Positions 32,463 to 40,727 of a DNA stretch of 64,000 nt are shown here, in pieces (positions within the stretch are counted from its first letter, which is position 1; each line of letters opens with the position of its first letter). The notes under the pieces were generated by a model, which worked only from the letters and a program-made list of their open reading frames with translations, searched no databases and was not told the origin of the DNA. The stretch covers positions 1,798,001 to 1,862,000 of the forward strand of contig NC_015635.1 in NCBI RefSeq assembly GCF_000270245.1. The letters run 5' to 3'. The position numbers and the translations under genes are program-made. Source of the stretch: Microlunatus phosphovorus NM-1. GTDB lineage: Bacteria > Actinomycetota > Actinomycetes > Propionibacteriales > Propionibacteriaceae.

Positions 32463-33188
32463 ATGGCCACGGTCTTGCTGGTTCGGCACGGACGGACTGC
32501 CGCCAACTCCTCGGGCATTCTCGCGGGCCGCAGCCCGGGCGTGGAGCTGGACGAGGTCGGTCGCGCGCAGGTCGGCACGTTGGGGGAGCGGTTGGCGCCG
32601 GTGCCACTGGCGAGGCTCGTCAGCTCACCTTTGCAGCGGTGCCGCCAGACGGCCCACGCCCTGCTTGCAGGCCGCGCCGTGCCGGTGCCGAACAGCATCG
32701 AGTCCCGGCTGACCGAGTGCGGCTACGGGGACTGGACCGGCCGCACCCTCAAGGAGCTGGCCAAGGAGAGTCTCTGGCAGACGGTGCAGCAACAACCGTC
32801 GGCGGTCCGTTTCCCCGGTGGCGAGGCGATGACCGAGATGGCGGCCCGCGCCGTGGGCGCGGTCCGTGCTTGGGATGCCGACGTCACCGCCGAGCACGGT
32901 GAGAATGCGGTGTGGGTCGCGGTGTCCCACGGGGACGTGATCAAGGCGATCCTCGCCGATGCGTTGGGCACCCATCTGGACACGTTCCAGCGCATCCTGG
33001 TCAACCCGGCCTCGGTCTCGGTGATCCGCTACACCGCCGCCCGACCGTACGTGGTGACGATGAACTCCACTGGCGCCGACCTGGCCGGGATGTTTCCTGC
33101 CGGGCGGTCTGCTGCAGATCAGACGACCGACGATGCTCCGGTCGGCGGCGGTCTCGGGGCGCAGGAACCGACCGCCGGCAAGGGATAG
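32463..33188 (+). CDS. Histidine phosphatase family protein (MSMEG_4193 type)
   Basis: 241 residues from ATG 32463. Phosphoglycerate-mutase-like fold: VRHGRTAAN (catalytic His9), SSPLQRCRQTA, LTECGYGDWTG and the second histidine in VAVSHGDVIKAI. This subfamily heads the phosphatase-DUF3090-SCO1664-mshC cluster of actinobacteria; its substrate is unknown. The last 30 residues are low-complexity (DQTTDDAPVGGGLGAQEPT) and probably disordered. Confidence 0.88.
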   Translation: MATVLLVRHGRTAANSSGILAGRSPGVELDEVGRAQVGTLGERLAPVPLARLVSSPLQRCRQTAHALLAGRAVPVPNSIESRLTECGYGDWTGRTLKELAKESLWQTVQQQPSAVRFPGGEAMTEMAARAVGAVRAWDADVTAEHGENAVWVAVSHGDVIKAILADALGTHLDTFQRILVNPASVSVIRYTAARPYVVTMNSTGADLAGMFPAGRSAADQTTDDAPVGGGLGAQEPTAGKG

Positions 33189-33222
33189 TGCTCACCGGCG
33201 GAAGTGGTTCGCGGGCAAGCAC

Positions 33223-33228
33223 TAGGCT
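33223..33228 (+). promoter_or_regulatory. Probable -10 box (TAGGCT), leaderless, for the DUF3090 gene
   Basis: TAGGCT ends 7 nt before the ATG at 33236. Confidence 0.45.
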
Positions 33229-33235
33229 GAGCGAT

Positions 33236-33859
33236 ATGGCGATCCTGGTCCACCGCTATGACTCCCCGGACCGGTTTGTGGCTGGCACGGTCGGCCTGCC
33301 GGGGGAGCGTACGTTCTTCCTGCAGGCCCGCGAGGGCAACCGGATCACCTCTGTGGTGGTCGAGAAGCAGCAGGTGTCGGTGCTGGCCGAGCATCTGGAC
33401 AAGGTGCTCGACGAGGTGTTGCGGCGCAGCGGCCCGTCCGCTCGGGTCCCGCCGGCACACGACAAGCCCAACGACACCGATCCACTCGACGCGCCGATCA
33501 CGGAGGAGTTCCGGGTCGGCACGATGACGATCGCCTGGGACGCCGAGATCCACCGGATCGTCATCGAGCTGTTCTCCAATGTGGACTCCGACCTCACCGA
33601 TGACGAGGACGAGGCTGACGACGACCTGGGGCTCTCGGCCGCGGCGGCCGCCGCACTGGAAGGCAGTGACGAGGTCAACGCCGACGAGGTGTTCGTGGTC
33701 AAGATCACCCCCGGATACGCCCGCGACTTCGTCGCTCGCGCCCAGGCTCTGGTCGCCGCAGGGCGGCCGCCGTGCCCGTTCTGCCTCCAGCCGCTGGATC
33801 CGGCTGGGCACATCTGTCCGCGAGCCAATGGCTACCGGCGGCCACTCTTCGGTGCCTGA
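33236..33859 (+). CDS. DUF3090 family protein
   Basis: 207 residues, ATG 33236. DUF3090 is an actinobacterial family always found near mshC; its function is unknown. Visible marks are ILVHRYDSPDRFVAGTVG at the start, an acidic insert (LTDDEDEADDDLG) and a C-terminal zinc-ribbon-like segment PPCPFCLQPLDPAGHICPR with four Cys/His ligands. It overlaps the next gene. Confidence 0.88.
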   Translation: MAILVHRYDSPDRFVAGTVGLPGERTFFLQAREGNRITSVVVEKQQVSVLAEHLDKVLDEVLRRSGPSARVPPAHDKPNDTDPLDAPITEEFRVGTMTIAWDAEIHRIVIELFSNVDSDLTDDEDEADDDLGLSAAAAAALEGSDEVNADEVFVVKITPGYARDFVARAQALVAAGRPPCPFCLQPLDPAGHICPRANGYRRPLFGA

Positions 33860-34649
33860 ACCCCGTTGTCACCCGGCCCTGAGCGCTGTGCTCACCGACG
33901 GTGAGCTGCAGCTCGCCGGGCGACTGGCGAACGCCTCCAATGCCACCTACATCACGGTGCTGACCACCGGGGACGACCAGCTGGAGTGCGTCTACAAACC
34001 GATCCGCGGGGAGCGGCCGCTGTGGGATTTCCCGACCGGCACGCTCGGGCTGCGGGAGGTGGCTGCGTACGAGGTGTCGCGTGCCGGTGGTTTCGACATC
34101 GTGCCGGTCACGGTGCTGATCGACGGCCCGCTCGGCCCTGGCTCGCTGCAGGCCTGGGTGGATGCGGACGCCGCCGAGACCAATGCACTGGTTGATCTCG
34201 TGCCCAGCGACCAGGTGCCGGCCGAGGGCTGGTTCGCCGTGGTCGAGGGTGAGGACGCGCAGGAGCGGCCGGTCTCGGTGATTCACGCCGACTCGGCCGC
34301 GCTGCGCCGGATGGCGGTCTTCGACGTGCTGGTCAACAACGCCGATCGCAAGGGCGGTCACATCCTCGGCAGCCAGGGGCAGGTGTTCGGGGTCGACCAC
34401 GGTGTGTGCTTCCACACCGATCCGAAGCTGCGGACGCTGCTGTGGGGATGGGCAGGCGCGGAGCTGACCGACGACGAGCTCGCCGCCGTACGACGAGTGC
34501 GCGACGTGACCCCTGACCGGCTCTACGAGCTGCTGGCCGAGCCCGAGATCGAAGAGCTCTGGTTGCGTGCCGAGCGGCTGCTGCAACGCGGCCGCCTCCC
34601 GCGGCCGCAGCGCGGGTATTACCCTGCGATTCCCTGGCCGCCCTTCTGA
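33828..34649 (+). CDS. SCO1664 family protein
   Basis: 273 residues if started at ATG 33828, which overlaps the DUF3090 end by 32 nt; GTG 33852 would shorten it by 8 residues and leave an 8-nt overlap. The start is therefore uncertain. SCO1664 proteins have a PI3/4-kinase-like or HipA-like core: [29 protein letters not shown] holds the lysine of the ATP site, and [12 protein letters not shown] plus [10 protein letters not shown] look like the catalytic and metal loops (N-x-D-R and D-H-G). Kinase activity is inference. Part of the conserved mshC cluster. Confidence 0.88.
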   Translation: MATGGHSSVPEPRCHPALSAVLTDGELQLAGRLANASNATYITVLTTGDDQLECVYKPIRGERPLWDFPTGTLGLREVAAYEVSRAGGFDIVPVTVLIDGPLGPGSLQAWVDADAAETNALVDLVPSDQVPAEGWFAVVEGEDAQERPVSVIHADSAALRRMAVFDVLVNNADRKGGHILGSQGQVFGVDHGVCFHTDPKLRTLLWGWAGAELTDDELAAVRRVRDVTPDRLYELLAEPEIEELWLRAERLLQRGRLPRPQRGYYPAIPWPPF

Positions 34650-34695
34650 TTCGTGCCGATCCTGGGAAGGTCGGATCCGATCCGGTAGGCGAGGT

Positions 34696-34701
34696 TAGGG
34701 T
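34696..34701 (+). promoter_or_regulatory. Probable -10 box (TAGGGT), leaderless, for mshC
   Basis: TAGGGT ends 7 nt before the ATG at 34709, and no ribosome site is seen. Confidence 0.5.
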
Positions 34702-34708
34702 TGCCCGC

Positions 34709-35962
34709 ATGCGCGCATGGACCGCCCCTGAGGTGCCCCGGCTCGATCGTGTTGCGGAGCAGCCCGGATTGCGGCTGTTCGACACGGCGCGACGGCAGCT
34801 GGTGCCCGCCGGTCCGCCTCCGGCCGAAGGCCGGCCGGCCCGGTTCTATGTCTGTGGCATCACGCCGTACGACGCCACGCACATCGGCCATGCGAACACA
34901 TACGTGTCCTTCGACCTGCTCAACCGGGTCTGGCGCGATGCCGGGCTGGAGGTCGTCTACGTGCAGAACGTCACCGACGTCGACGACCCGTTGCTGGAGC
35001 GCGCGGAGGCGACCGGTGTCGACTGGCAGCAGCTCGCGGCCGATCAGACCGAGCTCTTCCGCACCGATATGACCGCGTTGAACGTGATCCCCCCGGCGTA
35101 CTACGTGGGAGCGGTGGAGTCCGTCTCCGAGGTCATCGCGCTGATCGCGGACCTGCAGGCGAAGGGCGCGATCTATGCCGTCGACGATGCGGAGTACCCC
35201 GACCTCTATTTCTCTCAGGACAGTGACGCGGCGTTCGGCTCGCTCTCCCACCTCGACGAGGAGGAGGCGCTGTCGATCTTCGCCGAACGGGGCGGCGACC
35301 CCGACCGACCGGGTAAGAAGAACCCGCTGGACTGTCTGGTCTGGCGACTGCAACGACCCGGTGAACCGGGCTGGGAATCGCCGTTCGGTGTCGGCCGCCC
35401 CGGCTGGCACATCGAGTGCACCGCGATCGCACTCAACCGGATCGGCGCCGGCTTCGACGTCCAGGCCGGCGGCTCGGACCTGATCTTCCCGCATCACGAG
35501 ATGTGCGCCTCCGAGGGCCGGGTTGCGACCGGCGAGCCCTTCGCCCAGGTGTATGCGCACAGCGGCATGGTCGGCCTGGACGGGGAGAAGATGTCGAAGT
35601 CCAAGGGCAATCTGGTGCTGGTCTCCCGGCTGCGGACCAGTGGCGTCGATCCGATGGCGATCCGGCTGGCGCTGCTCGCCCAGCACTACCGGGACGACTG
35701 GATGTGGACCGACGAGGTGCTGACCGCGGCGACGCAGCGGCTCGACCGGTGGCGCGAAGCGGTCCGGCTGGACGCTGGACTCAATGCCGACGATGTGGTG
35801 ACTGCGATCCGGGCCGCGCTGGCGAACGATCTCAATGCTCCGGCCGCGTTGGCCGCCGTCGACGGCTGGGCCGGCGCCTCGACCGTGATCGACGGTGACG
35901 ACACCGAGGCTCCCTCGCTGGTGGCGCGCGCCGTGGACGCGCTGCTCGGTGTGCGCCTCTAG
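34709..35962 (+). CDS. mshC: Mycothiol ligase MshC (Cys:GlcN-Ins ligase)
   Basis: 417 residues. Joins cysteine to glucosaminyl-inositol using ATP, the third step of mycothiol synthesis, and is related to cysteinyl-tRNA synthetase. It has [19 protein letters not shown] with an exact HIGH motif (58-61) and the zinc ligand Cys49, [14 protein letters not shown] and EKMSKSKGN (KMSKS at 294-298). The length of about 415 and the lack of an anticodon-binding domain distinguish it from CysS. Its presence shows that the organism makes mycothiol. It is fourth in the conserved cluster. Confidence 0.96.
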   Translation: MRAWTAPEVPRLDRVAEQPGLRLFDTARRQLVPAGPPPAEGRPARFYVCGITPYDATHIGHANTYVSFDLLNRVWRDAGLEVVYVQNVTDVDDPLLERAEATGVDWQQLAADQTELFRTDMTALNVIPPAYYVGAVESVSEVIALIADLQAKGAIYAVDDAEYPDLYFSQDSDAAFGSLSHLDEEEALSIFAERGGDPDRPGKKNPLDCLVWRLQRPGEPGWESPFGVGRPGWHIECTAIALNRIGAGFDVQAGGSDLIFPHHEMCASEGRVATGEPFAQVYAHSGMVGLDGEKMSKSKGNLVLVSRLRTSGVDPMAIRLALLAQHYRDDWMWTDEVLTAATQRLDRWREAVRLDAGLNADDVVTAIRAALANDLNAPAALAAVDGWAGASTVIDGDDTEAPSLVARAVDALLGVRL

Positions 35963-35965
35963 AAC

Positions 35966-36015
35966 GATTTCCGGTTTCCTGTCCACCTGAGCCGTGGACA
36001 GAACACCAGAATTTC
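35966..36015. repeat. Dispersed palindromic element, family A copy 1
   Basis: Near-perfect inverted repeat centred on CTGTCCAC-CTGAGC-CGTGGACAG with extended arms (GATTTCCGGTTTC and ACACCAGAATTTC). A close relative lies at 53562-53613. Copy 1 sits between mshC and the hisE promoter. Confidence 0.8.
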
Positions 36016-36025
36016 AGGCGTGGCA

Positions 36026-36031
36026 TAGGGT
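36026..36031 (+). promoter_or_regulatory. Probable -10 box (TAGGGT) for hisE
   Basis: TAGGGT ends 8 nt before the GTG at 36040. It lies just past the family A palindrome, so the palindrome could influence this promoter. Confidence 0.45.
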
Positions 36032-36039
36032 GACCACCC

Positions 36040-36309
36040 GTGGCCGGGAAGAGCTTTGAAGACCTGTACGCCGAACTGAGCGCGAAGGTGGCGGCCGGCG
36101 ACCCCGATTCGTCGACGGTCAAGCGGGTCGAAGCCGGCGTACACGAGATCGGCAAGAAGATCGTCGAAGAAGCGGCCGAGGTCTGGATGGCTGCCGAATA
36201 TCAGTCGCGCGACGACGCCGCACTCGAGATCAGCCAGCTGCTCTATCACCTGCAGGTCTTGATGCTGGCGCTCGAACTGACCCCCGAGGACGTGTACCGC
36301 CAGCTGTGA
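36040..36309 (+). CDS. hisE: Phosphoribosyl-ATP pyrophosphatase HisE
   Basis: 89 residues, GTG 36040. Hydrolyses phosphoribosyl-ATP to the monophosphate, the second step of histidine synthesis. All-alpha MazG-like fold with [14 protein letters not shown] and [19 protein letters not shown], whose Glu/Asp residues bind Mg2+. Usual length for stand-alone HisE (no HisI fusion). It is followed by hisG with its own -10 box. Confidence 0.95.
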   Translation: MAGKSFEDLYAELSAKVAAGDPDSSTVKRVEAGVHEIGKKIVEEAAEVWMAAEYQSRDDAALEISQLLYHLQVLMLALELTPEDVYRQL

Positions 36310-36337
36310 TCGCGCCGGTCAGTCGACGCAGCGCAAC

Positions 36338-36343
36338 TAGACT
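36338..36343 (+). promoter_or_regulatory. Probable -10 box (TAGACT), leaderless, for hisG
   Basis: TAGACT ends 7 nt before the GTG at 36351; it lies 28 nt past the hisE stop. Confidence 0.5.
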
Positions 36344-36350
36344 CACCGCC

Positions 36351-37211
36351 GTGAGTTCGAACCCCTTGATCAGGATCGCGGTGCCCAATAAGGGCTCGCT
36401 GTCCGAAGCTGCGGCGCAGATGCTGCGTGAGGCCGGGTACGCCCAGCGCACCGATCCCAAGGAGTTGGTGCTGCTGGACGAGGCCAACGGGGTCGAGTTC
36501 TTCTATCTGCGGCCGCGCGACATCGCCGTGTACGTGGGGGAGGGCACTCTCGATGTCGGGATCACCGGCCGGGACATGCTGATTGACTCCGCCGCCCACG
36601 CCGACGAGGTGATGCCGCTCGGCTTCGGTCGCAGCCGATTCCGGTTCGCCGCACCGGCCGGCAGTCAGCACACGATCGATGATCTGCACGAGCAGCGGCT
36701 GGCGACCTCCTATCCGGGACTGGTCGGTGGCTATCTCGCCGAGCGAGGCGTCCACCCGCGGCTGATCACCCTGGACGGTGCCGTGGAGACCGCTATCCGG
36801 TTGGGGGTGGCCGATGCGATCGCCGACGTCGTCGAGACGGGTACGACGCTGCGGCAGGCCGGTCTGGAGCTGTTCGGGGAGCCGATCCTGCATTCCGAGG
36901 CGGTGCTGATCAAGCGGCGGGACACCGAGGCGCCGACCGGTCTGGAGCAGTTGCAGCGCCGACTGAACGGCGTGCTGGTCGCGCGCAACTACGTGATGAT
37001 GGACTACGACGTCAGCGACGAGCATGTCGACCTGGCCTGCTCGATCACTCCCGGCCTGGAGTCGCCGACCGTCGCACGGTTGGCGAAGGAGGGTTGGCTG
37101 GCGGTCCGGGCCATGGTGCCGCGGACCGAGGCGCAGCAGATCATGGATGACCTGTGGGCGATCGGCGCTCGGGCCATCCTGGTCACCGACATCGCGGCCT
37201 GCCGCCTGTAG
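36351..37211 (+). CDS. hisG: ATP phosphoribosyltransferase HisG
   Basis: 286 residues from GTG 36351; an upstream in-frame GTG at 36306 overlaps hisE and is less likely given the TAGACT box. HisG joins PRPP to ATP and commits flux to histidine. IRIAVPNKGSLSEAA opens the fold, DIAVYVGEGTLDVGITGRDML follows in domain I, and a C-terminal ACT-like domain (about 210-286) marks the long form, which is feedback-inhibited by histidine. GTTLRQAGLELFGE holds the phosphate-binding loop. A PH-domain gene follows 3 nt downstream. Confidence 0.96.
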   Translation: MSSNPLIRIAVPNKGSLSEAAAQMLREAGYAQRTDPKELVLLDEANGVEFFYLRPRDIAVYVGEGTLDVGITGRDMLIDSAAHADEVMPLGFGRSRFRFAAPAGSQHTIDDLHEQRLATSYPGLVGGYLAERGVHPRLITLDGAVETAIRLGVADAIADVVETGTTLRQAGLELFGEPILHSEAVLIKRRDTEAPTGLEQLQRRLNGVLVARNYVMMDYDVSDEHVDLACSITPGLESPTVARLAKEGWLAVRAMVPRTEAQQIMDDLWAIGARAILVTDIAACRL

Positions 37212-37214
37212 CTG

Positions 37215-37685
37215 ATGACCGAGTCAGCTGATCGCACGATCGTCTACCGCTCGACCCGGTTGCGGGTCCTGGTCTTGGTGGCCTCTGTCTCGCTGGTGTT
37301 GCTCAGCGGGTTGTTCTGGGTGGCGCTGCCGGCCAATCTGAAGGCACAGTTCACGCTGTCCCAGGCGATGACGCTGCTGGGCATCCTGGTCTTCTTCGTT
37401 GGTGCGCTGCTGATCGTCGGTAGCGGCGTCGTACGCGCTGAGCCCGACGCACTGTATTTTCGCAACGGACTGAGCCGGCATCGCTACCCCTGGTCACAGG
37501 TGAGCCGGGTGGTGCTGCGACCCGGTGACGCCTGGGCCCAGGTGTTGCTGGTGCCGCTGGACCGCCCGGTCGACGAGCCGGCCGACCTGGAGCATCGGAT
37601 GCTGATGGGGATCCAGACCGGTGACGGCCAGTACGCCCTCGACGCGATCGGCGAACTCAATCGCCGCGCTAACGCCGCCGGCTAG
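37215..37685 (+). CDS. PH domain-containing membrane protein
   Basis: 156 residues, ATG 37215, 3 nt after hisG. Two membrane helices (about 17-40 and 50-72) precede a bacterial PH-like domain: ALYFRNGLSRHRYPWSQVSRVVLRPGDAWA is typical. Such proteins follow hisG in many actinobacteria; their function is unknown. Co-translation with hisG is likely from the spacing. Confidence 0.82.
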   Translation: MTESADRTIVYRSTRLRVLVLVASVSLVLLSGLFWVALPANLKAQFTLSQAMTLLGILVFFVGALLIVGSGVVRAEPDALYFRNGLSRHRYPWSQVSRVVLRPGDAWAQVLLVPLDRPVDEPADLEHRMLMGIQTGDGQYALDAIGELNRRANAAG

Positions 37686-37690
37686 CCCAA

Positions 37691-37737
37691 ACTTCTGTCG
37701 AGCTACCGTCAATGGTTGCGGATAGCTCGACAGAAGT
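37691..37737. terminator. Bidirectional terminator hairpin
   Basis: ACTTCTGTCGAGCTA (37691-37705) pairs perfectly with TAGCTCGACAGAAGT (37723-37737). It separates the PH-domain gene from the convergent membrane protein gene. Confidence 0.85.
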
Positions 37738-37745
37738 CCCACCGG

Positions 37746-38237
37746 TCAGTTGATGCCGCGGTTCTTCAGGATCGCCTCGATCTCGGCCAGTTCGGGATCG
37801 ATCTCGGCTGCGGCTGCCTTGCCCTTGGCCGGCTTGGTGGCCGGAGTTGCGACCGCCGGAGCCGAACCCCGCGCCGTACGCCCGCTCGTGACGGCCGGCT
37901 TGGTCGAGCCTGCGGTCACCGGGTTCTTGGCCGCCGACCGGCGAGTCAGCATCCCGCCGACCACCCACAACACCACGCACAGGCCGAGCAAGGAGATGCC
38001 GAACCACATCGTCGGACTGAAGATGATGCTGGTGGCCCAGCCGACGACGGCCACCGCGGCGTCCCACACCAGACGCAGCAATCCGGTGAAGTAGAGCCCC
38101 ACTGGCGCCACTGCGAGCGCGGCTCCCTGGACGACCCGGCCGCGCTCGCCTTTGCGCCAGGCGAGCCCGGCGATGACGACGCCGATCAGGGCGATACCGA
38201 TGCAGAGCGGGAGGAGGACGAGGTCCGAGGCAGGCAT
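37746..38237 (-). CDS. Small membrane protein with a SHOCT-like C-terminal motif
   Basis: 163 residues from ATG 38237; the frame is open 16 codons further upstream. Three hydrophobic segments (about 5-25, 40-60 and 70-100) are followed by a low-complexity Ala/Pro/Thr/Lys stretch and a short end DPELAEIEAILKNRGIN, which resembles SHOCT-like oligomerisation motifs. The function is unknown. The gap to the divergent SseB-like gene is about 90 nt. Confidence 0.65.
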   Translation of the reverse strand: MPASDLVLLPLCIGIALIGVVIAGLAWRKGERGRVVQGAALAVAPVGLYFTGLLRLVWDAAVAVVGWATSIIFSPTMWFGISLLGLCVVLWVVGGMLTRRSAAKNPVTAGSTKPAVTSGRTARGSAPAVATPATKPAKGKAAAAEIDPELAEIEAILKNRGIN

Positions 38238-38313
38238 CTTTCCAGTCTGCCGCAGCCCGGCAGACCTCACGATGGGGATAACCACCCATGTTGCCCCGTG
38301 GTCGCCAAGCTCT

Positions 38314-38319
38314 TACGGT
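38314..38319 (+). promoter_or_regulatory. Possible -10 box (TACGGT), leaderless, for the SseB-like gene
   Basis: TACGGT ends 6 nt before the ATG at 38326; no ribosome site is visible. Confidence 0.4.
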
Positions 38320-38325
38320 GGTCCG

Positions 38326-38862
38326 ATGCCTGCTGATCCCCGACACCCCGGCGGCCACGAGCGCACCCTGGCGCCGTCGCCGTTCCCCGGTGACGACGGA
38401 GTGGCGCAGCAGGATGTGCGTCGGGCCCTGGCCCGATTCGCCGCCAGCCACAGTCCGGAGGACTATCTGCGTGCGGTCGCGGTTCTGTGCGGTGACCGGG
38501 TGCTGGTCCCGGTCGTCGCCACGGCCACGCGGCTGGGCACCACCACCGGCGGACTGACCTCGGACAAGGAGGCCGAGATGGCGGTGGTGATGATGCAGCG
38601 TGCCGACGGAGGCAAGGCGTTGCTCGGGTTCACCGGGCTGGACGCGCTGCAGTCCTGGGATCCGCGGGCCCGTCCCGTACCGGTCACGCTCGACAAGGTC
38701 GCCGAGACCGCCATGGCAGAGAGCGCGGTGGCGGTCTTGATCGATGTCGGCGGGCCATACCCGTTGGTCATCGATGGCGAGGTGTTGGCCGCGTTGGCCC
38801 AGGGGCACCGGCTGGTCGATCTCGGTGACGGCTTCGGCTGGGCCATGCCCGCCGGGATGTGA
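38326..38862 (+). CDS. SseB family protein
   Basis: 178 residues from ATG 38326. Features of the SseB N-terminal domain: LARFAASHSPEDYLRAVAVL, GDRVLVPVVATA, MAVVMMQRADGGKALLGFTGLDALQSWDPRARPVP (in pieces) and LVIDGEVLAALAQGHRL. In enterobacteria SseB is a chaperone of a secretion system, but actinobacterial relatives next to infC have no known role. It immediately precedes the infC leader. Confidence 0.8.
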   Translation: MPADPRHPGGHERTLAPSPFPGDDGVAQQDVRRALARFAASHSPEDYLRAVAVLCGDRVLVPVVATATRLGTTTGGLTSDKEAEMAVVMMQRADGGKALLGFTGLDALQSWDPRARPVPVTLDKVAETAMAESAVAVLIDVGGPYPLVIDGEVLAALAQGHRLVDLGDGFGWAMPAGM

Positions 38863-39153
38863 CCGCCTTGGGCTGGGGGTGCTAACCTGGCTTGCGACCG
38901 ATTCGGCAGCACTGCCGGATCCGCCAAGTGGAGACCTGATCTCCCACCCGCACGACAGCTCACCAGAGCTTGTGGTCGGGTCGGTCCAGCGGCCGTGGCC
39001 CTACGGGGTTCGCGTGCCTGCTCAATCAGGGTCTCCGCGTTGCGCGGAGACCTTTCGCGGTTTCCGGGCATGGCGGCTCCAGCAGCCAAGCCGGACCGAT
39101 CGCCCCCGACGGCGAAGGATCCTCTTCGCCACAAGAACGCACATGGAGGACCA
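38863..39153 (+). promoter_or_regulatory. infC leader with a terminator-like hairpin
   Basis: A 290-nt non-coding leader. GGTCTCCGCG at 39030-39039 pairs perfectly with CGCGGAGACC at 39043-39052 around a TTG loop and is followed by TTT, a classic terminator shape 100 nt before the gene. TAACCT at 38883 is a possible -10 box. This fits attenuation of the infC-rpmI-rplT operon, known in bacteria through L20 or translation status; the mechanism here is inferred. Confidence 0.6.
39030..39055 (+). terminator. Attenuator-type hairpin in the infC leader
   Basis: Perfect 10-bp stem, 3-nt loop, then TTT; it precedes the ribosome site of infC by about 90 nt. Confidence 0.65.
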
Positions 39154-39846
39154 ATCAGCAGCACTGAACCGCGGATCAACGACCGCATTCGCGTCCCCGA
39201 GGTCCGTCTCGTCGGCCCAGCCGGCGAGCAGGTGGGGATCGTACGCATCGATGACGCTCTGCGCCTGGCGCGTGAGGCCGAGCTCGACCTCGTCGAGGTC
39301 GCACCCATGGCCCGGCCGCCGGTCGCCAAGCTCATGGACTACGGCAAGTTCAAGTACGAGAACGCCCAGAAGGCCCGCGAGAGTCGCCGCAACCAGACGA
39401 ACACCGTGATCAAGGAGATGAAGCTCCGGCCCAAGATCGACAGCCACGACTACGAGACCAAGAAGGGTCACGTCGTGCGCTTCCTCAAGGCCGGTGACAA
39501 GGTCAAGATCACGATCATGTTCCGTGGCCGGGAGCAGTCGCGTCCTGAGCTGGGCTACAACCTGTTGCGCAAGCTGGCCCAGGACGTGGACGAGTTCGGC
39601 TTCGTCGAGTCCGCACCGAAGCAGGACGGCCGCAACATGTTGATGGTGCTCGGACCGCTGAAGAAGAAGACCGAGGCACGCGCCGACGTACGCGCGGAGC
39701 GTGATCGCCGGGCTGCGGAGCGGGCCGCCGACGCCGAGGCAGAGCGCACCGAGCAGGAAGCCAGGCGGATCCAGGCCGCTGCGGAGCAGGCTCCGCGCCG
39801 GCGGCGGGGACCCGCCGACAATCTGGATCCCGACGTCGATCTCTGA
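39154..39846 (+). CDS. infC: Translation initiation factor IF-3, with an ATC start
   Basis: 230 residues. The start is placed at ATC 39154: GGAGGA lies just upstream and the protein then reads [19 protein letters not shown], the normal IF-3 N-terminus. A rare start codon is typical for infC, because IF-3 rejects it and so represses its own synthesis. ATG 39070 would add 28 residues without a ribosome site. The linker and C-terminal domain are normal ([17 protein letters not shown] [16 protein letters not shown], then [13 protein letters not shown]). The last 50 residues form a charged Ala/Arg/Glu tail common in actinobacteria. First gene of infC-rpmI-rplT. Confidence 0.94.
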   Translation: MSSTEPRINDRIRVPEVRLVGPAGEQVGIVRIDDALRLAREAELDLVEVAPMARPPVAKLMDYGKFKYENAQKARESRRNQTNTVIKEMKLRPKIDSHDYETKKGHVVRFLKAGDKVKITIMFRGREQSRPELGYNLLRKLAQDVDEFGFVESAPKQDGRNMLMVLGPLKKKTEARADVRAERDRRAAERAADAEAERTEQEARRIQAAAEQAPRRRRGPADNLDPDVDL

Positions 39847-39936
39847 GGTCGGGAACCAAGTTCACGCAAGACCCGTATGACCCCGTGGGCGCCACCGCGC
39901 AGACGGGCCGACTGACGAAGAAAGCGAGCGGCAGCC

Positions 39937-40131
39937 ATGCCGAAGATGAAGACGCACTCCGGTGCGAAGAAGCGGTTCAAGGTGACCGGTTCGGGCAAGC
40001 TCATGCACCGCAAGGCGGGCAAGATGCACCTGAACGAGCACAAGCCGAGCACCCGCACCCGTCGGCTGGCCGGCGACAAGGTGCTTGCGCCGGGCGACGC
40101 GGCCAAGGCCCGCAAGCTGCTGGGCCTCTAG
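39937..40131 (+). CDS. rpmI: 50S ribosomal protein L35
   Basis: 64 residues. [20 protein letters not shown] and [13 protein letters not shown] are diagnostic for bL35. Very basic, as expected for an rRNA-binding protein of the large subunit. It lies 90 nt after infC and 49 nt before rplT in the conserved operon. Confidence 0.98.
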   Translation: MPKMKTHSGAKKRFKVTGSGKLMHRKAGKMHLNEHKPSTRTRRLAGDKVLAPGDAAKARKLLGL

Positions 40132-40180
40132 AGCGCCCTCACCCCACCACCGCCATCACTGATATCAAGGAGTAACTCGC

Positions 40181-40564
40181 ATGGCTCGCGTCAAGCGCTC
40201 AGTCAATGCCCAGAAGAAGCGTCGGGAGGTCCTCGAGCAGGCGTCCGGTTACCGGGGCCAGCGCTCCCGGCTGTACCGCAAGGCCAAGGAGCAGATCACT
40301 CACTCCGGCGTCTACGCCTACCGTGACCGCCGCGCCAAGAAGGGCGACTTCCGCAAGCTGTGGATTCAGCGGATCAACGCCGCAGTCCGCGCCGAGGGGA
40401 TGACCTACAACCGGTTCATCTCCGGGCTGAAGACCGCTGAGGTCGAGGTCGACCGCAAGATCCTCGCCGACCTCGCCGTCACCGACCCGAAGGCGTTCGC
40501 CGCATTGGTCGAGGTCGCCAAGGCCCATCAGCCGGCCCCGGCCGCCGCCGCGTCGGCTGCCTGA
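40181..40564 (+). CDS. rplT: 50S ribosomal protein L20
   Basis: 127 residues, ATG 40181 with AAGGAG 9-10 nt upstream. [20 protein letters not shown] and [16 protein letters not shown] match bL20, needed early in large-subunit assembly. The last 15 residues are an Ala/Pro tail. A strong hairpin (40631-40687) follows. L20 represses this operon in some bacteria; no target structure was proven here. Confidence 0.98.
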   Translation: MARVKRSVNAQKKRREVLEQASGYRGQRSRLYRKAKEQITHSGVYAYRDRRAKKGDFRKLWIQRINAAVRAEGMTYNRFISGLKTAEVEVDRKILADLAVTDPKAFAALVEVAKAHQPAPAAAASAA

Positions 40565-40630
40565 CGCTCCCGGACCGATACTGACCGGATCCGACTCGGG
40601 CGCCTACAGCTCGCGTCTCGAACTCAGTTT

Positions 40631-40687
40631 CGACGAGCCGATCGCACCGCCTCCTGCTTCGGCAGGGGCGCTGCGGTCGGCTCGTCG
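40631..40687 (+). terminator. Large hairpin after rplT, inside the predicted start region of the methyltransferase
   Basis: CGACGAGCCGA (40631-40641) pairs perfectly with TCGGCTCGTCG (40677-40687), with a further inner stem CCTGC-TTCG-GCAGG. It could end the ribosomal operon, but it overlaps the 5' coding part of the next gene. Confidence 0.6.
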
Positions 40688-40727
40688 CCTGCTACGCCGC
40701 AAGGACCGGCTCGCCCTCGGCGAGTTC

